This document shows positions 15,951 to 24,086 of a stretch of 64,000 nt of DNA, one piece after another; the stretch's first letter is position 1; each line of letters opens with the position of its first letter. The stretch covers positions 62,001 to 126,000 of the forward strand of contig JACKCM010000003.1 in assembly GCA_020634035.1 (NCBI GenBank), in the 5' to 3' direction. The DNA comes from Candidatus Obscuribacterales bacterium. GTDB lineage: Bacteria; Cyanobacteriota; Vampirovibrionia; Obscuribacterales; Obscuribacteraceae. The translations under genes were made by a program, and so were the position numbers. The notes under the pieces are model-generated. The model was not told the DNA's origin. It was given only the letters and a program-made list of their open reading frames with translations, and made no database searches.

Positions 15951-17000
15951 CTAACCTGAAACCGGACTTGATAAAGACTGACGCAGTTCAATCCACTGAA
16001 AAGCGAAGCTCTCGAAGACCGCTTTTTTCCCGACATACTTGGATATCCGCCATTTCGTCTCCTCGCACAATCTTAACAGCTCGTTCAAATAATCGGTAAG
16101 AATTGGCGAATCTATTGCCATAGTTCCGATAATTTCGAGTTCGGTCAGATAGACCGTATCGACCACAAGCTCCACATTGTCTCCCTGCCCGACAATGTCA
16201 AGAGAGGACTCCACCAGCTCTAAAGCATGAACCCCGGTTGTCGGATGGGCAGAGGCTTTTTTGGCTCCGCCCCGGGCCAGGTTGCGACTCCATTCAAAAA
16301 ATGGCAGGTTAGAGAGCTCCTTCAGACCGGCCACCAAATCGGCTTCTTCTTCCTTCAGCTCAGAGAATAAATTTGCCAGTGCGCTTGAATAAGCGGAGCG
16401 GTCTAGTAAGCGATTCAACGGACCGACCAGTCTTTTGCCCGGCATAATCACCGGAACCACCTGGCAGCGGCTGACAATGGTCCGCAGCACATTGTCCTCG
16501 CTTCGGGCGAAAAGAAAGAAGACCCCATTGCCCCTGGGTTCCTCGATGGTCTTGAGCAGAGCGTTAGCGCTCGGTCGGTGGAAAACATCCTGGGAAGCTT
16601 CATAGATAACCGCCACCCGCCTGTAGCCGGAGGTCTTGGTGAACTCTTCAGAGAGCAAACGGGCTTGCTCCACCGGAATCTTGGTAGAAGCCCCTTCCCG
16701 GGGCATAAGCTCCAGCCAGGCCTGGGGGTGTTTACCCTCGGATATCCAGCGACAGTTCTGGCAAGATCCAGACGCCTCCGAAACACTCCTCAAACAGGAG
16801 CCCCGGGTATCCCGTTCTGTACTGGTGCAATTTAAATAAGCCGCCACTTGTTTAGCCAGATCCAGCTTGGCTTCTCGGTTGTCGCCCACCAGAAGATAGG
16901 CATTCGCCAGCCGAGATTGCTCGACAGCCGTCCCGAGAAGCCTGGTGGCAAGCACCTGCTCCTCTTCCAAAACAGGCTTGAAAATAAGACCCTTGCTCAT
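15951..17000 (-). CDS. holB: DNA polymerase III delta-prime subunit (clamp loader)
   Basis: A 349-residue AAA+ family protein. It shows the delta-prime features: RLANAYLLVGD near the N-terminus (a degenerate P-loop, as in other delta-prime subunits), four cysteines in the zinc module (NC, SC, CQNC), and the ANALLKTIEEPRGNGVFFLFA and SRCQVVPV segments, the latter holding the conserved SRC sensor motif. It works with delta and tau/gamma in loading the beta clamp. Divergently placed from purA. Confidence 0.92.
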   Translation of the reverse strand: MSKGLIFKPVLEEEQVLATRLLGTAVEQSRLANAYLLVGDNREAKLDLAKQVAAYLNCTSTERDTRGSCLRSVSEASGSCQNCRWISEGKHPQAWLELMPREGASTKIPVEQARLLSEEFTKTSGYRRVAVIYEASQDVFHRPSANALLKTIEEPRGNGVFFLFARSEDNVLRTIVSRCQVVPVIMPGKRLVGPLNRLLDRSAYSSALANLFSELKEEEADLVAGLKELSNLPFFEWSRNLARGGAKKASAHPTTGVHALELVESSLDIVGQGDNVELVVDTVYLTELEIIGTMAIDSPILTDYLNELLRLCEETKWRISKYVGKKAVFESFAFQWIELRQSLSSPVSG

Positions 17001-17074
17001 GATCGCTAAAGGATATCAGGTCTTAGTGTAAGTAAAGTTAACCAAAGTAAGGCTTTATAACCAGGCTCTGCAAA

Positions 17075-17103
17075 TTGACAGCCCTTGGCTTGTGGCCTAG
17101 ACT
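17075..17103 (+). promoter_or_regulatory. sigma70-type promoter of purA
   Basis: TTGACA (17075-17080), a 17-base spacer and TAGACT (17098-17103) predict a start near 17110 and a leader of about 130 bases. The leader contains an imperfect hairpin (GTCCTG/CGGGAC, around 17130-17147). The -35 lies on an in-frame TTG, which argues against the longest possible purA reading frame. Confidence 0.65.
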
Positions 17104-17242
17104 ATTTAGTCTTGTGAATAGTGGGCAAGGTCCTGTTTATGCGGGACTTTGGCGGCGACAGTGCCTTAGAGTTTCGAATGTTCGAGCTCACCTAAGACTG
17201 TCGGCTACGAAAGAGTGTGGAAAAACCACCCGGGAGAGAACC

Positions 17243-18574
17243 TTGGCAAACGTAATAGTAGTTGGTGCGCAGTTCGGGGACGAAGGCAAAGCAAAAGTAA
17301 CCGATTTGCTGGCAAAGAATGCCGATGTCGTAGTGCGCTACCAGGGCGGCGCTAATGCCGGTCACACAGTGGTGGCTAATGGCGAGACCTATAAGTTCCA
17401 CCTAATACCTTCCGGTATCGTCTATAACAAGACCTGCATTCTAGGACCGGGTATGGTCATCGACCCCCGTGCCTTCCTCGAGGAGCTCGACGGGCTGATT
17501 AAAAGAGGTCTCGATGACTCTTCCCTCAAGATTTCAGCCACCGCCCATGTCACCATGCCCTACCACCTTACCCTCGATGCAGCCGAAGAGGATAAGCGAG
17601 GCGGCAATAAGATTGGTACCACCAAACGCGGCATCGGTCCTACCTATGCCGACAAGTGTGCCCGCTCCGGTATCCGTATGGAAGACCTCCTGGATAAAGA
17701 GGTCCTCAAGTCCAAGCTGGAATATCTGGTGCCCAGTAAAAACGTGCTCTTAGACAGGCTCTACAATCTGGAGAGCATGGAAACCGAACAGATTTTGAAA
17801 GAGTACCTCGAATACGGCAAACGCCTTAAGAAGTATGTTTGCGATACTTCGGCCCTCATCTTCGAAGCGGTCGGTCAGAAGAAGAACATCTTGTTCGAAG
17901 GTGCCCAGGGCACCCTGCTTGACCTCGACCACGGCACTTATCCCTATGTCACCAGCTCCAGCCCCTCGGCAGGTGGTGCCTGTGTAGGAGCCGGTGTCGG
18001 TCCGACCATCATCGACCGAGTGATCGGAGTCTCCAAAGCCTATGTCACCCGGGTTGGAGAAGGTCCCTTCCCCACCGAACTGATAGACAAAGAAGGCGAC
18101 AGACTGAGAGAGACTGGTGCCGAAATCGGTGTCACCACCGGACGCCCCCGTCGTTGCGGCTGGTTCGATGCCGTGCTCGGACGCTACTCTGTCCGCATCA
18201 ACGGACTCGATTGCCTGGCTCTCACCAAGCTCGATGTTCTTGATGATTTCGACGAGATCAAAGTTTGCACCGAATACAAAGATTGCATCACCGGTGTGGT
18301 CTACAAAGACCTGCCCAGCATCGGCAGCCGCTTCAACCAGATGACCCCGGTCTACAAGACCGTAAAAGGATGGAAGAAGCCGACCACCGATTGTAAGAGC
18401 GTCAAGGATCTTCCTAAAGAAGCAAGAGAATATCTTGAACTGATTGAAGAACAGCTTGATGTCCCGGTCGCCATCGTCAGTGTCGGTCCCAAACGCGACA
18501 ATACTGTCGTGGTCGAAGACCCGATTCACGGACCGAAACGGGTTCTGAGCAAACAAGCCACCGCTAACGTCTAA
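17243..18574 (+). CDS. purA: adenylosuccinate synthetase
   Basis: A 443-residue enzyme joining IMP and aspartate with GTP hydrolysis in AMP synthesis. It is close to the family's usual length of about 430 when started at the TTG at 17243, preceded by GGGAG (17232-17236); the reading frame is open further upstream, but that part overlaps the promoter and is not conserved. Motifs: GAQFGDEGKAK (GTP loop), RYQGGANAGHT, GTTKRGIGPTY, FEGAQGTLLDLDHGTYPYVTSS, TKLDVLD. The usual WGDEGKGK has become FGDEGKAK, a small change in the nucleotide loop; the catalytic Asp, His and Lys are kept. Confidence 0.96.
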   Translation: MANVIVVGAQFGDEGKAKVTDLLAKNADVVVRYQGGANAGHTVVANGETYKFHLIPSGIVYNKTCILGPGMVIDPRAFLEELDGLIKRGLDDSSLKISATAHVTMPYHLTLDAAEEDKRGGNKIGTTKRGIGPTYADKCARSGIRMEDLLDKEVLKSKLEYLVPSKNVLLDRLYNLESMETEQILKEYLEYGKRLKKYVCDTSALIFEAVGQKKNILFEGAQGTLLDLDHGTYPYVTSSSPSAGGACVGAGVGPTIIDRVIGVSKAYVTRVGEGPFPTELIDKEGDRLRETGAEIGVTTGRPRRCGWFDAVLGRYSVRINGLDCLALTKLDVLDDFDEIKVCTEYKDCITGVVYKDLPSIGSRFNQMTPVYKTVKGWKKPTTDCKSVKDLPKEAREYLELIEEQLDVPVAIVSVGPKRDNTVVVEDPIHGPKRVLSKQATANV

Positions 18575-19490
18575 AGCTCTCCAACCAGGTTCCGATATCG
18601 GAAAAGAATTTCCGAATGCCTCGCTTGATATTTTCGGCAGGGTCGGTGGCTTTTAAATTGAGCCGCTCCAGGCCCGCTTCAGCCACCCAGTTTTCCGGGT
18701 CCCGGGCCAGAATGAGCTCATAGGTCCTGGTAGCCGCCGGATAGTCGAACATATATCTCTCTTGAAGCCAGGCCAGCTTCTGAAGAGCCTCCACCGAATC
18801 GGGCATCTTTTTGAGATAGTCTTTCAGAGAAGCCCTGGCACAGCCGATATCGCCGAGAGCTTCGCAGATATCAGAAAGCTCCAGAAGCCAGGCAGGTTTT
18901 CTGGGGTCAAGGGCGATAGCCTCTTCAAGATACTGCTTGGCTGCTTTCAGATCGCCGGTGTTCTTATTGAGTTGATAAGCAAGATGACGCACCGCCGCAT
19001 CCCGGGGAAATCGGCTCAGAAGTCCTCTTAGTTCTCGGTCGGCATCTTGATAGCGATAGTTGGCAAGCAAAGCCGATATCAACTGAGCATGCGCTTTCTT
19101 AGATTGCGGAGCAAGACGGATAGCCTCCTCGGCCATGCTCAGGGCAAGGTCCGAACTGAGGTTTTCGAGATACATTTCAGACAGGGCAATATAAGGTTCC
19201 GAGTTTACCGGATCATGGGTTCGCACCCATTCGTATTCCATAATCGCCCGAGACCAGAGACCCATTTTTTTGTAGAGTCTGGCGGCACCAAGATGCACCG
19301 AAAGATCATTCGGAAATTCCAAAAGCAGTTTCTCGATGCCTGGGCGCGCCCGGGAGTAGGCACCTTCCTCGGTGAGTCTCTTGACGAAGGTAAGCTTGTC
19401 AACCGGAGCAAGCGCCAGGGATGCGCTGGAAAATAATCCGCAGAAACTCAGAAGAAAAATCGTATTCGCTATTAAAATTTCGTATCTCAC
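18564..19490 (-). CDS. exported TPR protein of unknown function
   Basis: A 308-residue protein starting with GTG at 19490; the first 27 residues (MRYEILIANTIFLLSFCGLF and a following ALA) form a signal peptide, so no later start fits. The body is a run of TPR units with the typical Ala/Gly/Pro spacing (for example YIALSEMYLENLSSDLALSMAEEAIRLAP). It overlaps the end of purA by 11 bases on the opposite strand, and its start lies only 14 bases from the divergent gene at 19505. Confidence 0.78.
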   Translation of the reverse strand: MRYEILIANTIFLLSFCGLFSSASLALAPVDKLTFVKRLTEEGAYSRARPGIEKLLLEFPNDLSVHLGAARLYKKMGLWSRAIMEYEWVRTHDPVNSEPYIALSEMYLENLSSDLALSMAEEAIRLAPQSKKAHAQLISALLANYRYQDADRELRGLLSRFPRDAAVRHLAYQLNKNTGDLKAAKQYLEEAIALDPRKPAWLLELSDICEALGDIGCARASLKDYLKKMPDSVEALQKLAWLQERYMFDYPAATRTYELILARDPENWVAEAGLERLNLKATDPAENIKRGIRKFFSDIGTWLESFRR

Positions 19491-19504
19491 TATAATAGTC
19501 TACT

Positions 19505-21811
19505 ATGAGCACCGACCAAGATGTAAACAAGGATAAGCGTCCGCCAACCGGCGGATTGACCGCATCCTATGATGACTCCCTGGTCAAGGTGCTGCTCTAT
19601 TCTCTTGCGGCAGGATTAGTCATAGTTCTCTATGTTCTGATTGTAGTGAGGGTAGAAAAGACTCGAACCAAAATCGATCCTGTGGACAGAGCCTGCATGA
19701 TCGCCGCAGAAGAGATGACCAGGACGGTGGTAAGCCATCCTCGCTTCGGTCTTATCGGTCTTGATGACAATCGCTTAGAAGAGAACACTTCTTATGGAAT
19801 GGAACCATCCCCGGTTCGCTCTTTGAATTCTATAAACGCTTCGATAAAAGTGGCAGCGGATTTTGCCTCTAAAATCGATTCAAGGTTGATGACCGATCTG
19901 ATCGACCAGGATCTCGACGTTCTTTCTGATCTCGAAGCGTCCTTATACACGAAGCTGGCTGATTCGCTAAAAGAGACGAACACGGAAGAAGGCAATCCCG
20001 CCTACGTAAAAGCCTATCAGTCCCTGAGATCGGCTCTGCCCAATAACATAAACATAAAATCTTTGAAGCTCACCATGGGAGGATACGGCAAATCTTCCGG
20101 GCGCCAGACATCTATAAAAGCTCCGGAGACAGGAGCATCCGGGGCTACCTATGCAGAGAACGGCTTCTACCGAGAAAACATTCCGGTGCCGGTTACGACT
20201 TCGCATTCAGTTCGCTTCTATAAAACCTATGAGCTTAGCAAATCGGTTCCTCCCGAAAAATTCGTGCTCAAGTCCGAGGGAATGCTACCAGCCGCGGTGC
20301 TGCTGGAAGCGACTCTGGAAGACAGCCATGACGGCAGTCAGAAAAAGAAAAGCGCTTGCGCTTTAATAGGAAGCCCCTCCGAAGCGCCGTCGGCAAGCTG
20401 CCTCGTGCTTCGCTTTCCGCAGGGTATGCCGGTTTCTAGCAACAAACTGTCGTTTTTCTTTCAGACCGAAATCCAACCAGAAAACAGCGAGGGTTACTGG
20501 GGCCAAGCCCTGGACGGCTCCGTTCCCGGTAAAGGGCATCTGAGCCCGACAATCGACCCGGTTCTCACCCCTATGAAACCGGATCAAGCAATCGTCTGCT
20601 CTTTATACAACTGGCTCAAAAATATCGCCCCGGCGCCAAGTCTAGACCAGCTCGACAAATTGATGGAGGCTGATTTCGCCTCAGCCTATAGTCGAGAGAA
20701 GCTCACCCGTTTCAACTATGTAAACAGCTGCCTCGCCATTGATACCGGCGCCAGACAGAGGGCTTTTCTCAATGCGACCATGCCCGGCTACAATGGGCAA
20801 CATGCCCTGGCCAACTGTTTCGAATATCCGAATCAGAGCTCGGTCTTTCCGAGTTCGGCACTACCGGTGGTTATTGACAGAGAGGGCAGGGCTCTTTTAT
20901 CAGGAAGGGCAGACTTTGACGAAGAGCTGGTCAATAGTTATCTCGATTCACTCTATTCAACCAACCTTGCCGCCCTGGAAACCATGGCCACCGCTCGTCG
21001 GCTTTCAAGAAAGTACCAGGCGATAGCGGACGACAAACGAGTAAAACTGGCTCGCACAGCCGGAAGAAACGCCTTGAATATAGCAGAAAAATCTTTCGAG
21101 ATAGCAGAGAGAAGCTTCGCCCTTCTCGGCAACGGACTCCATAAAATCGATCGGTCTGAAGCCTATCTAGTAGGCAGACAATTCGTTTTTCTGCCTGCCG
21201 AACGGCCTCTGACCGAGGACGATTTACTGAAGCAGGATTCTTCTTTGATATGGACCAGAAAAGATGCATCGACATCGGCTTCGGTGCTTATACCCTGGAA
21301 AGACTATTTCCATGGAACAGGCGGAGTCACCGTAGAGGGCAAACCGCTGGATCTTGTCCTGGCGGAGAATCTGAAGCCTCCCTGCACCGGTCCGCTGACC
21401 GTGGTCTTCGATTCTCGAGATCTGCAGTCCGGTGGTGCGGTGATCCCGCATCTTTCGAGAACTTATCCGTTTGAAGCCCACCCAATAACCGAAGGGCAGT
21501 CGGCCTATTACTGTGTGAACGGACTGAAAACCGGCTCGAAACCCGAGGTCTGCTGGTCTATTTTAATAAGAGACAATGCCTTCCACAAAAACACCGCGAC
21601 CAGCGGTAACAGATATCCTCTCAAGAACCGCCACCAGTGGCATAGAGAGTTCGAGCCCCCCTTTGCCAGTTGCCCTCAACTCTCATTCGAAATCCAGATA
21701 AGACGCCCTCTTCCCAGGGTGGATTCAGTCCCGCGCTCTACCCTGGTCACAGATCCCCGTTTCGACAGAAAGTCGCCGGTAGTGCCCCCCATTCCGGCTG
21801 AGATGATGTAG
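19505..21811 (+). CDS. large membrane-anchored protein of unknown function
   Basis: A 768-residue protein with one N-terminal membrane helix (about 25-48, VKVLLYSLAAGLVIVLYVLIVV) after a short charged cytoplasmic tail; the rest should lie outside the cytoplasm. It contains scattered Cys residues (ACALIGS, SCLVLRF, SCLAIDTG, NCFEYP, YCVNGLK, VCWSIL), which suggests disulphides. I recognise no family. TATAAT (19491-19496) lies so close to the ATG that the transcript may be leaderless; no ribosome binding site is visible. Confidence 0.7.
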   Translation: MSTDQDVNKDKRPPTGGLTASYDDSLVKVLLYSLAAGLVIVLYVLIVVRVEKTRTKIDPVDRACMIAAEEMTRTVVSHPRFGLIGLDDNRLEENTSYGMEPSPVRSLNSINASIKVAADFASKIDSRLMTDLIDQDLDVLSDLEASLYTKLADSLKETNTEEGNPAYVKAYQSLRSALPNNINIKSLKLTMGGYGKSSGRQTSIKAPETGASGATYAENGFYRENIPVPVTTSHSVRFYKTYELSKSVPPEKFVLKSEGMLPAAVLLEATLEDSHDGSQKKKSACALIGSPSEAPSASCLVLRFPQGMPVSSNKLSFFFQTEIQPENSEGYWGQALDGSVPGKGHLSPTIDPVLTPMKPDQAIVCSLYNWLKNIAPAPSLDQLDKLMEADFASAYSREKLTRFNYVNSCLAIDTGARQRAFLNATMPGYNGQHALANCFEYPNQSSVFPSSALPVVIDREGRALLSGRADFDEELVNSYLDSLYSTNLAALETMATARRLSRKYQAIADDKRVKLARTAGRNALNIAEKSFEIAERSFALLGNGLHKIDRSEAYLVGRQFVFLPAERPLTEDDLLKQDSSLIWTRKDASTSASVLIPWKDYFHGTGGVTVEGKPLDLVLAENLKPPCTGPLTVVFDSRDLQSGGAVIPHLSRTYPFEAHPITEGQSAYYCVNGLKTGSKPEVCWSILIRDNAFHKNTATSGNRYPLKNRHQWHREFEPPFASCPQLSFEIQIRRPLPRVDSVPRSTLVTDPRFDRKSPVVPPIPAEMM

Positions 21812-21846
21812 AAGATACAGAAGGCTACAATGGGTACAACTAGATA

Positions 21847-22215
21847 ATGCAAAGAATAATAGTAGCCAAAGAGCTGGCAAAATTTTTCGGACTGCTGGCC
21901 CATCCTCTCCGCATTCGGATAGTCGAAGAACTCGGAACCCGGGAGCTTACCGTAGGCGAGCTCAAAGAGAAGTTGGACACTCCACAAGCTTTAATCTCCC
22001 AGCACCTGGCTATTCTTCGCAATGGCAAACTGGTTCTAGAAAGACGCGAAGGTCGCCATGTCTACTATCATGTGCGCAAACCGGAGCTGGCTAAAATCAT
22101 CCTCGATTGCACCGCATTTGTGGAACCTGATATTGAAACCTCCGAAGACATAATCAAAGCGATAAAGTCGGCGAAAGCTGCCTGGCAGAAGAAAGACAAG
22201 AAAAAGAACGGCTGA
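21847..22215 (+). CDS. ArsR/SmtB-family transcriptional regulator
   Basis: A 122-residue winged-helix protein. The family pattern is clear: FFGLLAHPLRIRIVEEL, then a recognition helix (TPQALISQHLAILRNGKLV) and a beta wing (RREGRHVYYHV). The metal-binding ELCVCDL motif of ArsR/CadC is replaced by ELTVGELKEKL and the protein has only one Cys, so a classical metal sensor is unlikely. The Lys-rich tail is unusual. Its target is unknown; the large membrane protein upstream and the small membrane protein downstream are candidates. Confidence 0.88.
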   Translation: MQRIIVAKELAKFFGLLAHPLRIRIVEELGTRELTVGELKEKLDTPQALISQHLAILRNGKLVLERREGRHVYYHVRKPELAKIILDCTAFVEPDIETSEDIIKAIKSAKAAWQKKDKKKNG

Positions 22216-22285
22216 GAGTGGGAATTTAGTGCTCTTGCTGGGTATTAAGAGTTAAGTGGAAAAGATCCTGGACTCAGGAAGAAGC

Positions 22286-22729
22286 ATGATGACACCCTGG
22301 AAAAACAGAGCGTCAAATCAAAACCGCCTCAAGCTGGCTATCTTCTGGATCAGCTCTCTTTTGCTGCTCTGCTTCATAGAGCTGGGCATGAACGTCAGCG
22401 CTGGAGTCGCCCTCTCTGAACTCGGTCAGACCGCCCGGGCGACGGACAGCAAGATATCCGGTCCCAGACTGATGGAAGAAAGTCTCGACAGCGAGCGTGA
22501 CCCGCCCAGAAGACAATGTCTTCCCTTTCTAAGTGCCGGCATAAATCTGCGACATATCCAGTCCACGAACTATTCGGATCTTAACGATCTCTGGCCGGAG
22601 AATCTTCTCGATTGTGCCGGTGCGCCCAGAGAAAAATCCATAGGTCTCCTGGCTCTTTGCGAGAGCAAAGCCGAAAGACCCTATCGGCGGTGCCCCCTCT
22701 GGCTCAGCTTGCGTACACTTTTATCTTGA
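22286..22729 (+). CDS. small membrane or exported protein, unknown
   Basis: A 147-residue frame from the ATG at 22286, with AGGAAG just upstream; an in-frame GTG at 22256 would add ten residues. One hydrophobic helix (LAIFWISSLLLLCFIELGM) follows a basic N-terminus, suggesting a membrane anchor or signal peptide. The rest contains several Cys and no recognisable domain. The gene follows the ArsR-type regulator on the same strand. It could be non-coding; support is limited to start context and an uninterrupted frame. Confidence 0.45.
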   Translation: MMTPWKNRASNQNRLKLAIFWISSLLLLCFIELGMNVSAGVALSELGQTARATDSKISGPRLMEESLDSERDPPRRQCLPFLSAGINLRHIQSTNYSDLNDLWPENLLDCAGAPREKSIGLLALCESKAERPYRRCPLWLSLRTLLS

Positions 22730-22786
22730 ACTCGATAGCGACCGTATTTAAATAACCCTGGTTCTCTATCGAGGAATATCATAATA

Positions 22787-23320
22787 ATGACTGAATTGAT
22801 CAGGCAAAGCCCCGATCTGTGTACTGTCTCTCTAGACATCAACAGATTGGAGAAGCTATCCACAATCGTAATTTCGTGCAACGACCTGGATGGTCTCGTA
22901 AAGTCCGAGCAACTTGCAAGCTTTGGAGAATTTGCTCTTTTACAGAGCGACAATCTAGAACAGACACTGCGCCATCCGGAGAGTGCGATGATGCAATTGC
23001 TGCACACCATGTTGACCATTTGCCGTCGTCCGACCCGGATTATGCTTTTTGCTCACAGCGGCTGTGGCGAAGAAAACGAGACTGAGGCTATCGAAGAATT
23101 CCGACCACAATCGGAAAACGAGAATCTGCTCACCCCGCTCGAAGTATCCGTTCTTTCGAGACTGAAAGTACTGGACAGGCTGATTCAAGAAGGCTTGTTG
23201 CCCGGCGGGGAGAAGGCAAAAATCTATGCCTGCCTCTACGAAGCCGAGTTCGACTGGATATCTATTTATGAACCGGAACTGGAGTTGTTCGTTCCACTCT
23301 TCGGTCAGATTCATATCTGA
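22787..23320 (+). CDS. beta-carbonic-anhydrase-like protein with altered active site
   Basis: A 177-residue protein. TIVISCNDLDG (Cys31, Asp33) and IMLFAHSGCG (His90, Cys93) match in order and spacing the two zinc-binding segments of beta-carbonic anhydrases (normally CSDSR and HxxC after a beta strand); FGEFALLQSDN between them resembles the PGDLFVVRNAG segment. All three zinc ligands and the dyad Asp are present, but the Arg of the Asp-Arg pair is replaced by Asp35. It may bind zinc without hydrating CO2. The assignment rests on motif pattern only, as overall similarity is low. It is convergent with the phasin gene. Confidence 0.55.
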   Translation: MTELIRQSPDLCTVSLDINRLEKLSTIVISCNDLDGLVKSEQLASFGEFALLQSDNLEQTLRHPESAMMQLLHTMLTICRRPTRIMLFAHSGCGEENETEAIEEFRPQSENENLLTPLEVSVLSRLKVLDRLIQEGLLPGGEKAKIYACLYEAEFDWISIYEPELELFVPLFGQIHI

Positions 23321-23323
23321 ATA

Positions 23324-23358
23324 AAAAGGTCCTCTTCGTAATACGAAAAGGACCTTTC
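23324..23358 (-). terminator. bidirectional-type terminator between carbonic-anhydrase-like gene and phasin gene
   Basis: AAAGGTCCTCTTCGT and ACGAAAAGGACCTTT form a stem of about 15 bp with one mismatch around the loop AAT. On the minus strand the stem runs into TTTTTAT, so it chiefly serves the phasin gene; on the plus strand the tail is only TTTC. Confidence 0.8.
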
Positions 23359-23380
23359 ATAAATCGATTGAAAGCGATAT

Positions 23381-23839
23381 CTATTTAGATTCGGTTTCAG
23401 CTTCCACTTCAGCGCTCTCTTCTTTGGCAGCCTTTTTGGAAGAAGATTTCTTGCTGGATTTTTTAGGCTCTTCCTTGATCTCGATGCAGGGCTCGATACC
23501 GAGTTGAGTTTCCAGCGCCTCAAGTCTTTCGACCAGCTCTTCGTATTCGCGACGCGAGACGAATCCGAGGTCTTTGGCAGCGCTTCTCACTTTGGTGGAA
23601 ACTTTGCCTTCAATCTCTTCGGATTTCTTGGAAGCTTCGTCTTTGACATTCTTGAGGAAGGACTGGGCATTCTCGGTTTTCACCTTGCCTTGCTCTTCCA
23701 GTTCATCAATAAGGTCGCTGCCGACTTTGACAAGATCTTGCATCGCTTCATTAATAGCGGTTTTTACACGATCGAAATTCGAAGTAGCACCGACACTGGT
23801 CAATACAGCTTTCTTTATAAGGGTTGTGCTCTCGCTCAT
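23381..23839 (-). CDS. phasin-family (PHA granule-associated) protein
   Basis: A 152-residue protein. The first 100 residues (KKAVLTSVGATSNFDRVKTA and following amphipathic helices) match the phasin/PhaF-type pattern of a helix that coats polyhydroxyalkanoate granules, with a short coiled coil REYEELVERLEALETQLG. The C-terminal 35 residues are Lys-, Ser- and Glu-rich, as in PhaF/PhaI tails that bind nucleic acid. This suggests carbon storage as PHA. No PHA synthase is in the window. Confidence 0.75.
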   Translation of the reverse strand: MSESTTLIKKAVLTSVGATSNFDRVKTAINEAMQDLVKVGSDLIDELEEQGKVKTENAQSFLKNVKDEASKKSEEIEGKVSTKVRSAAKDLGFVSRREYEELVERLEALETQLGIEPCIEIKEEPKKSSKKSSSKKAAKEESAEVEAETESK

Positions 23840-24086
23840 TGTATTACTCCGTTTGTTAGCTACAGGTCGTTACCCGACTGATATCCGGGGGTAACTCGCG
23901 TGACGGGCTCCGGGATGCATTAAAGATATCAAGACGGCAAGCTTTATTCATCCTTTTCGAAGTAATTTGAAGGTGAATTAATAGGGCCAAGACGTTTCCA
24001 AGGCGCTGAACTTTTAGTCCGGGCCAAGTAAAATGCTCATTCATATCTGCCTGTATGACCACGTTGAAAGCACTGGAGGTCGTCTC

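Noticed and set aside
17075..17242. Upstream extension of the purA frame
   Set aside because: It begins on the -35 element, is not like PurA, and the TTG at 17243 has a ribosome binding site directly before the conserved start.
17750..18556. Long minus-strand frame opposite purA
   Set aside because: Shadow frame produced by the codon use of purA.
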